Positions 6,453 through 12,061 of a stretch of DNA of 12,061 nt are shown piece by piece. The notes beneath the pieces were generated by a model. It searched no databases, was not told where the DNA came from, and was given only the letters and a program-made list of their open reading frames with translations. Every line of letters starts with the position of its first letter. Position 1 is the stretch's first letter. The stretch comes from an uncultured Lachnospiraceae bacterium. GTDB taxonomy: Bacteria > Bacillota > Clostridia > Lachnospirales > Lachnospiraceae. The stretch spans positions 1-12,061 of the forward strand of contig CAJORC010000274.1 of assembly GCA_905236615.1 (NCBI GenBank), read 5' to 3'. A program made the translations under genes and the position numbers.

Positions 6453-8273
6453 ATGGGAAAGAAGATTACGGCGCTTGTGCTCATGCTCGTCATGGTCTGC
6501 ACGCTTATCGCCGGAAACAAACTAACGGTACTTGCTGATTCCGGAGTAGTCAGAAACACAATATTTACTTCTATGTCTGACATGAAGGCAAAGCTTGGTG
6601 CCAACAGTAATGTTGACTGGTCAGAGGTATATCTTACCGAACCGGAGAATGCTTATTGGACTTTTGCAGATCAGAAGAAACCGGACTCTACGGTATTGAC
6701 CATCGATATTGCAAAGAACACTTACAGAAGTCTTGAAATGCTTCTGGATAATGGTTACAGCCTTGACTACAATACCCTTGCCGCTTATTGCGCTGAGTAT
6801 CTGGAGAAAAAAGAGGGAGTTCCCGACTCATTCTATAACATAATGAGTAACTGTCTCAATAATCCTTATCTTTTGAATAAACCCAAAGCGACTGTAACCG
6901 CTACGACCTATAACGGCAGAGATTATTCAAAGGTTTTTGATGCGTCATATTATGCCGCAGCATATCCGAATGTGGCTGCATCAGTCGGTAATGATCCTGC
7001 AGAGCTTTTAAGAGACTTTGTCGAGAAGGGAATAAACAGCGGAAGAGTAGGAAATGCATCGTTCAATGTAAATACTTATGCTGCACAGGTGGATGCTGAA
7101 GTATTAAATAATAAGAGCAATTCATCTGCCTACAAAGCACTGGGTGCCGGAGCTGCAGCACCGCTCGGAGTTTACAGTTACAGCCTTGCAAATTATTACG
7201 GAAGATATCTCGGACATTACAATTCTCTTGCAGCTGACAGCGGAAATTCCTCAGAAGCTGCTCCCGAGAAGGATACAAGTACTTCGGCAGCAAAAACGGT
7301 TACCGGAACATATACTGAAGGCAGCACTATAAGTGTTTATACAGGAGAAAATATAAGCAGTGCAGTTGCAAATCAGAGACCTATCGCTATCATGATACCA
7401 ACTGATTCTACAGCACAGCCGTCTTATGGTATAGGACTTGCGGATATCCTTTATGAAATAATGGAAGAAGGCGGAATATCAAGGCAGATGGCGATAATTC
7501 CGAACTGGAAGGGATATTCAAGACTTGGCAATGTCAGAAGCTGCAGACTTTATTATATTGCAGCTGCAAGGGAATGGGATCCGATACTTATCCATTTCGG
7601 CGGTGTTGCATATATGAAAGGCACAATAAATGCAGCAGATATAAATAATATTTCGGGAACCTATGAATACGGAACAGGAGGAAAAGCACCCGGAGCCGGA
7701 TATTTCTTCAGAACAAGCGACAGAAATGCACCGCACAATGCATATATTTCGTCTGAGGGAATTGAGAAGGCATGTGCAAAACTCGGTTATCAGACAAGCT
7801 TAAGGCAGGGTTATTATAATGCAAAGCATTTTACTTTTGCAAATGGTGTAAATGATCTTAGCCAGTATCCATCAGCACAATCGGCATCGAGAATAGATCT
7901 TTCAAGTGTATTTGCATATACCAAGACTTCACTTGATTATGATGCTTCAAGCGGACTTTACAAGAAAAATCTGCATGGAAAAGCACAGGTTGATGCTGTA
8001 ACAGGAAAACAGCTTACATTTGCCAATGTAGTTGTCCAGAATACTGCATGGCAGCAGATGGATAAGAAGGGTTACCTCGGCTTTAATATGGTTGATACAA
8101 CACATGATGGATGGTTCTGTACAAAAGGAAAGGCCATTCATGTAACATGGAAAAAGACTTCGGATTATGCACCGACTGTTTACTATGATGACAGCGGAAA
8201 TGAAGTCCAGTTCAACAGAGGAAAAACATATATAGCTGTTGCACAGGATGGAAAAGCTGTTAAATTTAATTGA
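6453..8273 (+). CDS. Secreted DUF3048 (YerB-like) protein with surface repeats
   Basis: A 606-residue exported protein. A signal peptide covers about residues 1-28, with probable cleavage after VLA. Cys16 is in the hydrophobic core, but its context does not fit a lipobox, so this looks secreted rather than a lipoprotein. A first region of unknown type is followed at about 157-215 by a FDASYYAAAYPNV segment and a degenerate second copy (SFNVNTY). These resemble the roughly 45-residue FDxxYYxxxYPD repeats common on clostridial surface proteins. A Ser/Thr/Ala-rich linker (about 255-295) leads to DUF3048, with RPIAIMIP near 310, LADILYEIMEEGGISR, and NVRSCRLYYIAAAREWDPILIHFGG. Its C-terminal half (about 480-600) contains ANVVVQNTAW and GKAIHVTWKK. 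DUF3048 function is not settled; a cell-envelope role is the usual guess. AAGGAG lies 5 nt before the ATG. Confidence 0.85.
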   Translation: MGKKITALVLMLVMVCTLIAGNKLTVLADSGVVRNTIFTSMSDMKAKLGANSNVDWSEVYLTEPENAYWTFADQKKPDSTVLTIDIAKNTYRSLEMLLDNGYSLDYNTLAAYCAEYLEKKEGVPDSFYNIMSNCLNNPYLLNKPKATVTATTYNGRDYSKVFDASYYAAAYPNVAASVGNDPAELLRDFVEKGINSGRVGNASFNVNTYAAQVDAEVLNNKSNSSAYKALGAGAAAPLGVYSYSLANYYGRYLGHYNSLAADSGNSSEAAPEKDTSTSAAKTVTGTYTEGSTISVYTGENISSAVANQRPIAIMIPTDSTAQPSYGIGLADILYEIMEEGGISRQMAIIPNWKGYSRLGNVRSCRLYYIAAAREWDPILIHFGGVAYMKGTINAADINNISGTYEYGTGGKAPGAGYFFRTSDRNAPHNAYISSEGIEKACAKLGYQTSLRQGYYNAKHFTFANGVNDLSQYPSAQSASRIDLSSVFAYTKTSLDYDASSGLYKKNLHGKAQVDAVTGKQLTFANVVVQNTAWQQMDKKGYLGFNMVDTTHDGWFCTKGKAIHVTWKKTSDYAPTVYYDDSGNEVQFNRGKTYIAVAQDGKAVKFN

Positions 8274-8288
8274 AGAAACAAAATAAAT

Positions 8289-8324
8289 AAAAGCGATCTC
8301 TTCGTTAATGAGGAGGTCGCTTTT
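8289..8324. terminator. Bidirectional intrinsic terminator
   Basis: Arms AAAAGCGATCTC (8289-8300) and GAGGTCGCTTTT (8313-8324) pair over 12 positions with a single G-T wobble and a 12-nt loop. T-rich tracts follow on both strands. It lies between the convergent DUF3048 and HD-GYP genes, so it can end transcription from both sides. Confidence 0.9.
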
Positions 8325-8330
8325 AATAAT

Positions 8331-9737
8331 TTACACTGTTTTCTGTCTGGAGAAAGGTAAAAGACCGTCGTTAGCGGCATTTTTTCCGATTTCATCGGGG
8401 AATTCCTTTCTGATCTCAAGGAACTGATGATAACACTTTTCAAATGCGTCTACACATTTTGGCGAGAATTGTGTTCCTTTGTTTTTTATGATCTCTTCCC
8501 TTGCCATTGAACATGGCCATGGCTCTTTATAACTTCTGCGGCTTGTGAGTGCGTCGAAAACATCGGCGATCGCAACAATCTGTGCAAGCTCAGAAGTCTG
8601 GTTGCCTTTAAGTCCGTTCATGTAGCCTTTGCCGTCCCAGCGTTCATGATGCTCTTTTGCGATTATGCGTGCCTTTTTCATGATACCGCCGCCTGTATGC
8701 GCAAGAAGCTTTTCTCCGTAGGTAACATGCTTTTTCATCTCGTTGAATTCTTCCTGAGTAAGAGCACCGGGCTTTTCTATAATTTCATTGGAAACCATGA
8801 GCTTGCCGATATCGTGCATCATAGACGCAAGACGTATCTCTTCAACAGCTTCATCGGGATAACCGAGTTTTCTGGCTAAAATAGCAGTATAACCGGCAAC
8901 CCTTTTGACATGATTTCCGGTTTCTCCTGATTTGTTACTGACGATCTCAGAGAAGGTTAAAATAACGCCTTCCTGTGATTTCATAAGTTCAGCAGTAAGG
9001 AAGTCCTGTATCTCCATATCCTGCTGTATGTGAATAGTCCTCTGCAGGATTTTCAGCAGCAGCTTGCTGATCATTAACGAACTGATAAAAAGGATTATAC
9101 AAAAATAAACATTTAATGATGACTGTATTGAATTGTATCCGCCGGAATATCTTGATTCAGGTGACTTGAAACATACAAGTGCAAGACATAAAGGCATAGG
9201 AACGGCAACAGCTAAGATATTTTTTGAAGAAGCAAAATATTTAGAGTGTGTGATGGCGTAGACTACATCTTTTCTCAGATATAAAAATCCGAAAAGATAC
9301 ATAATGATCTCGACAGTATATCTTGCGATAATGTTTTTGTCAAACATCAGTCCTATACAGTCAATCATAGTGAAAAGCATATACTGACCGAGAGAGATGG
9401 AAAAGCGCAGATTACTTAATTTATGATATCCGTAAAGAGCGATGGACATTAAAATGAAATAAATAATGCATACATAAACTCTTGCATTGGTCCGGGGCAA
9501 TGCGCGCAGACTTTTGATCATCGGAAAATCAAATATATGGTCATCAAAATAAGGACCAACAAAAAAGAGTATAATAAATGTTACAAATTCAAATGAACAG
9601 GGAATCAGGCTCAGTCCGAAAATAAGCTTTTCTTTTATCGGCGCATAATATTTTTGAAAATAAATATTCTGCAATACAAACAGAATCATTGTTAGTAATA
9701 ATGGCATTGCAAACAATAATTTTGGTGCGTACGACAC
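8331..9737 (-). CDS. Membrane-anchored HD-GYP domain protein (c-di-GMP phosphodiesterase-like)
   Basis: A 468-residue protein from a GTG start. The N-terminal half (about 5-230) has around seven or eight hydrophobic helices and is of unrecognised sensor type. A short linker helix (230-265) leads to an HD-GYP domain at about 266-445. The metal-binding set is complete: His308-Asp309 in MMHDIGK, Lys312, His337, His363-His364 in KEHHERWDGKGY, and Asp392 in IADVFDALTSRRSYK. The family hydrolyses cyclic di-GMP (some members 3'3'-cGAMP). The signature GYP tripeptide reads GYM here (371-373). A TTG at 9752 keeps the frame open, but its next two codons form AGGAGG, which sits 6 nt before GTG 9737, so the latter is the real start. 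The membrane half probably senses a signal and sets the activity of the domain; this is inferred. Confidence 0.92.
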   Translation of the reverse strand: MSYAPKLLFAMPLLLTMILFVLQNIYFQKYYAPIKEKLIFGLSLIPCSFEFVTFIILFFVGPYFDDHIFDFPMIKSLRALPRTNARVYVCIIYFILMSIALYGYHKLSNLRFSISLGQYMLFTMIDCIGLMFDKNIIARYTVEIIMYLFGFLYLRKDVVYAITHSKYFASSKNILAVAVPMPLCLALVCFKSPESRYSGGYNSIQSSLNVYFCIILFISSLMISKLLLKILQRTIHIQQDMEIQDFLTAELMKSQEGVILTFSEIVSNKSGETGNHVKRVAGYTAILARKLGYPDEAVEEIRLASMMHDIGKLMVSNEIIEKPGALTQEEFNEMKKHVTYGEKLLAHTGGGIMKKARIIAKEHHERWDGKGYMNGLKGNQTSELAQIVAIADVFDALTSRRSYKEPWPCSMAREEIIKNKGTQFSPKCVDAFEKCYHQFLEIRKEFPDEIGKNAANDGLLPFSRQKTV

Positions 9738-9743
9738 GACAAA

Positions 9744-9749
9744 CCTCCT
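9744..9749 (-). promoter_or_regulatory. Ribosome binding site fixing the HD-GYP GTG start
   Basis: AGGAGG on the minus strand, 6 nt before GTG at 9737. It decides against the upstream TTG at 9752, within whose reading frame it lies. Confidence 0.85.
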
Positions 9750-9752
9750 CAA

Positions 9753-9788
9753 AAAGAGTCAGCCCATAAAGAGTCATAGTTACTCTTT
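9753..9788 (-). repeat. Repeated and inverted heptamers in the HD-GYP leader
   Basis: On the minus strand AAAGAGT (9788-9782) is followed by two copies of ACTCTTT (9774-9768 and 9759-9753), 15 nt apart. The first element can pair with either copy, giving a 7-nt or 22-nt loop. The second copy ends only 3 nt before the AGGAGG of the HD-GYP gene. On the plus strand this reads as the direct repeat AAAGAGTCA. The stem is AT-rich and modest in strength. It could affect translation or be a protein-binding site. Confidence 0.45.
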
Positions 9789-9816
9789 TATCATATCACT
9801 TATATATATTTAAATG

Positions 9817-9846
9817 TTGTATTTAATACGGCACATATAGTATCAT
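9817..9846 (+). promoter_or_regulatory. Possible promoter of pgeF
   Basis: TTGTAT (9817-9822), an 18-nt spacer and TATCAT (9841-9846), about 42 nt before the pgeF start. Both boxes are imperfect (4 of 6 each). The rest of the 9753-9887 intergenic region is AT-rich and must also hold the divergent HD-GYP promoter, for which no convincing pair of boxes was seen. Confidence 0.3.
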
Positions 9847-9861
9847 GACAGAGTGTCGGAA

Positions 9862-9873
9862 ACTAAATTTAGT
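9862..9873. promoter_or_regulatory. Perfect 12-bp palindrome before the pgeF ribosome binding site
   Basis: ACTAAATTTAGT is its own reverse complement and ends directly at the GAGGTGG ribosome binding site (9874-9880). It lies downstream of the likely promoter. It could be a small operator or chance in AT-rich DNA. Confidence 0.35.
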
Positions 9874-9887
9874 GAGGTGGCTTATTT

Positions 9888-10685
9888 ATGCTTAAATATA
9901 TTGACTTCGATTTTTTTAATTCATACAAAGACTTAAAGGCTTATTTTTCAACAAGAAACGGCGGGGTAAGTGAAGGAATTTATTCTACCATGAATTTAAG
10001 CTTTTCACAGGGGGATGTGAAAGAAAATGTCATTGAAAATTTTAGGATATTTGGGAAAACAATAGGGGTTGAATGCGAGGACATGGTGTTTGCACATCAG
10101 ACGCACACATCAAATGTAATCCCTGTAGACAGTTCGAATAAAGGTATGGGTATATTGCGGGAGAGAAATTTTTCGAATGTAGACGGACTGGTTACAAATG
10201 AAAAAGGTCTTTGTCTCGTGACAAGCCATTCTGATTGTATACCGCTTTATTTCTTTGATCCTGTGAAAAAGGTCATAGGGCTCAGTCATTCAGGCTGGAA
10301 AGGAACTATAGGGAATATCGCATTAAATACCATAAAACTCATGAACGAGAAATACGGCTCGGATGCAGAAGATATTCTGGCAATGGCAGGACCGGGAATA
10401 TGCGGAAAATGCTATGAGGTTGGTTCTGACGTGGCTGATGTCTTTACATATAAGTATAAAGATGATTCGAAAGGCAGGGTAGTAACGGAAAGAGAAAATG
10501 TCGAGGGCAAATACCTGCTCGATCTTCACATGGCTAATTATTATAATTTCCTTTCGGCAGGAATAACAGAAGATCACATATATCTTTCCGGGGTCTGCAC
10601 CTATGAGGATTCAGATAATCTCTGGTCTCATAGGGCAAGCCATGGAAAACGCGGCGGCGGCGCGGCATTTATGATGCTTCTCTGA
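9888..10685 (+). CDS. pgeF: PgeF/YfiH family protein (laccase-domain, peptidoglycan editing factor)
   Basis: A 265-residue cytosolic protein of the YfiH/DUF152 group. Metal-ligand positions are present: His73 in HQTHTSNV, Cys117 in SHSDCIPLYFFDP, and His134 in LSHSGWKGT. The Cys-His spacing of 17 matches the family. GPGICGKCYEVG (168-179) is the other family signature, and the C-terminus has WSHRASHGKRGG. Members were first called polyphenol oxidases. Later work gives purine nucleoside phosphorylase/adenosine deaminase activity in some, and a role in keeping L-Ser out of peptidoglycan stems in Escherichia coli; which role applies here is not visible. GAGGTGG lies 7 nt before the ATG. The last 17 bp overlap the end of the convergent MATE gene, with no terminator hairpin seen at the junction. 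Confidence 0.92.
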   Translation: MLKYIDFDFFNSYKDLKAYFSTRNGGVSEGIYSTMNLSFSQGDVKENVIENFRIFGKTIGVECEDMVFAHQTHTSNVIPVDSSNKGMGILRERNFSNVDGLVTNEKGLCLVTSHSDCIPLYFFDPVKKVIGLSHSGWKGTIGNIALNTIKLMNEKYGSDAEDILAMAGPGICGKCYEVGSDVADVFTYKYKDDSKGRVVTERENVEGKYLLDLHMANYYNFLSAGITEDHIYLSGVCTYEDSDNLWSHRASHGKRGGGAAFMMLL

Positions 10686-12057
10686 ATCTGAATTCCGGAC
10701 GGCGAAGCTCCAGAGCAAGAATAATTACACAGACTGCTGCTGAAATAAAGTCAGTTGCGGCACCTGCATAGAGTATTCCGTCGATTCCGAAAAACATAGG
10801 AAATACTATCAGGAGCGGCAGGTAAAATATTACCTGTCGCGTCAGCGATAAGAATATACCCTTTATGGGTTTTCCTATTGCAGAAAAGAAATTTGAAATT
10901 ATCGGCTGTATAAAATATGTAAAGATAAAGAGATAATAGATCCTCATATATCTTACGCCGAAAGCAAAGTATTCATCAGATCCGTTTCCAAACAGGGCGA
11001 TAACCTGATGAGGAAAGATCTGGAATATCAAAAAAGCAAGAATACAGACAACAGAGCCTGCCTTAAGTGCGAGAAACAGGGCTTCCTTAACACGGTGGTA
11101 TTTCTTTGCCCCGTAGTTAAAGCTTGCAATAGGCTGGAGTCCCTGAGAAAGACCGATAACGACCGAGATCATAATCTGCATGCATTTCAGCGAAACACCG
11201 GAAACGGCCAACGGTATTGAATTGCCGTAGGGAGAAAGTGCACCGTAATGGTTCAGGCTTTTATTAAGTACTATCGCAAGGAGCATCATGGCAAGCTGGT
11301 TAAAACAGTTCGCAGCACCTAACGATGCAATGGCAAAGATTCTTGAAAGTTTGGGCTTAAATGCTGCGGCATCAAGCTTAACTGTCTTGTAATGAAGAAA
11401 ATACCAGCCTCCAAGCAGTGCAGAAACCACTTGTCCGATAACTGTGGCAAGTCCCGCTCCAAACATTCCCCATTTAAAACCAAAAATGAATAAAGGATCA
11501 AGGATAACATTTATTATCGCACCTGTAAGGTTGATCTTCATTGAAAATTTAGGGCTGCCGTCAGCACGGATCAGATGGGTTGAACCTGCAGCAAAAATCT
11601 GAAAAGGAAATCCAACAGCAGTGATCCGTAAATAGCTTTTTGCAAGCGGAAATACCTTTTCGGGAGCTCCGAAAAAGAGAAGGAGAGAGTCACAGGTTAT
11701 CAGACAGAATGCAGAAATGGCAAGACCGACAATAAGCATGGCTGTTGCAGCATTTCCTATATAGTATTTTGCTCCCTGCTGAGCACCTTTACCCATAGCA
11801 AGATTAAAATTTGAAGCTCCTCCGATACCAAAGAGAAGTGCGCATGATATGCAGGCAGGAACAAGCGGATATACAACATTTGTTGCTGCATTTCCCAGTT
11901 CGCCTATCGCCTGACCTATGAAAAACTGGTCAACAACGTTATAAAGGGAACTTACCAGCATTGCTATTATGCTTGGAATGGCAAATGCTTTTAAAAGTGA
12001 TGGTATTTCTTTGTAATCAAGCGGATTTCTTGAATTATTTTCCGTGGTTGGATTCAT
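10669..12057 (-). CDS. MATE family multidrug/cation efflux transporter
   Basis: A 462-residue polytopic membrane protein with about 12 helices in two similar halves, the normal MATE layout and length. The first half has PSIIAMLVSSLYNVVDQFFIG (28-48), a strong MATE signature, and FGAPEKVFPLAKSYLRI after helix four. The second half has IGLSQGLQPIASFNYGAKKYHRVKEAL, the equivalent loop. The sequence is closest in feel to the MepA/DinF-type Gram-positive branch. Members export cationic drugs or metabolites using a Na+ or H+ gradient; substrate and coupling ion cannot be read here. The ATG at 12057 is near the window end, so its ribosome binding site and promoter are not visible. The stop lies inside the 3' end of pgeF on the other strand. 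Confidence 0.92.
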   Translation of the reverse strand: MNPTTENNSRNPLDYKEIPSLLKAFAIPSIIAMLVSSLYNVVDQFFIGQAIGELGNAATNVVYPLVPACISCALLFGIGGASNFNLAMGKGAQQGAKYYIGNAATAMLIVGLAISAFCLITCDSLLLFFGAPEKVFPLAKSYLRITAVGFPFQIFAAGSTHLIRADGSPKFSMKINLTGAIINVILDPLFIFGFKWGMFGAGLATVIGQVVSALLGGWYFLHYKTVKLDAAAFKPKLSRIFAIASLGAANCFNQLAMMLLAIVLNKSLNHYGALSPYGNSIPLAVSGVSLKCMQIMISVVIGLSQGLQPIASFNYGAKKYHRVKEALFLALKAGSVVCILAFLIFQIFPHQVIALFGNGSDEYFAFGVRYMRIYYLFIFTYFIQPIISNFFSAIGKPIKGIFLSLTRQVIFYLPLLIVFPMFFGIDGILYAGAATDFISAAVCVIILALELRRPEFRFREAS

Positions 12058-12061
12058 AAAT

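Noticed and set aside
6498..6500. Cys16 of the DUF3048 protein as a lipoprotein lipid-attachment site
   Set aside because: The residue before it is Val rather than Gly, Ala or Ser, and a normal signal peptidase I site follows at VLA.
8183..8443. 86-codon minus-strand frame across the terminator
   Set aside because: It spans the bidirectional terminator and overlaps the ends of two real genes in other frames.
9738..9752. TTG start for the HD-GYP protein at 9752
   Set aside because: Codons two and three of that frame are the AGGAGG that serves GTG 9737.
9589..9777. 62-codon minus-strand frame starting at 9777
   Set aside because: It runs in another frame over the HD-GYP gene, has no ribosome binding site of its own and shows no domain.

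Overview
This window looks like ordinary chromosomal DNA from a low-to-mid GC Gram-positive anaerobe of the Clostridia, most likely a Lachnospiraceae member in the Butyrivibrio/Pseudobutyrivibrio range. That placement is an inference. It rests on strong AGGAGG-type ribosome binding sites, AT-leaning codon use, a DUF3048 secreted protein carrying FDxxYYxxxYP-type surface repeats, and a membrane-bound HD-GYP protein. No insertion sequence, phage gene, CRISPR array, tRNA or rRNA was seen.

Left end (1-1186, minus strand): a likely redox-stress operon. It reads from a glutathione-peroxidase-family gene (549-1091) into an OhrR-type MarR regulator (83-526), then into the first 20 codons of a probable response regulator (1-61, cut by the window edge). 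The promoter is a near-perfect TTGACA-17-TATAAT. It lies almost entirely inside a 12+12 bp inverted repeat (1154-1183), which is the obvious candidate operator for the regulator.

Next (1278-5421, plus strand): three tightly packed genes for envelope sugar work. They are a DUF6311 polytopic protein, a GT-C/GT39-like membrane glycosyltransferase whose start overlaps the previous stop, and a LacX-type aldose 1-epimerase. They look translationally coupled or co-transcribed.

Middle (5522-8273, plus strand): an unrecognised 47-residue single-pass membrane protein sits 22 nt upstream of a compact six-TM voltage-gated potassium channel. A secreted DUF3048 (YerB-like) protein follows 30 nt after the channel. 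A hairpin with A and T tracts on both sides (8289-8324) ends this run and can also serve the convergent HD-GYP gene.

Right part: a membrane HD-GYP protein (8331-9737, minus) uses a GTG start behind an AGGAGG and has a repeat-containing leader. A divergent pgeF/YfiH purine nucleoside/laccase-fold gene (9888-10685, plus) follows. A MATE-family multidrug exporter (10669-12057, minus) overlaps the tail of pgeF by 17 bp.

The best-supported new observations are the palindromic promoter of the peroxidase-OhrR operon, the small membrane protein paired with the channel, and the repeated leader elements in front of the HD-GYP gene. Most of the other genes are recognisable family members.
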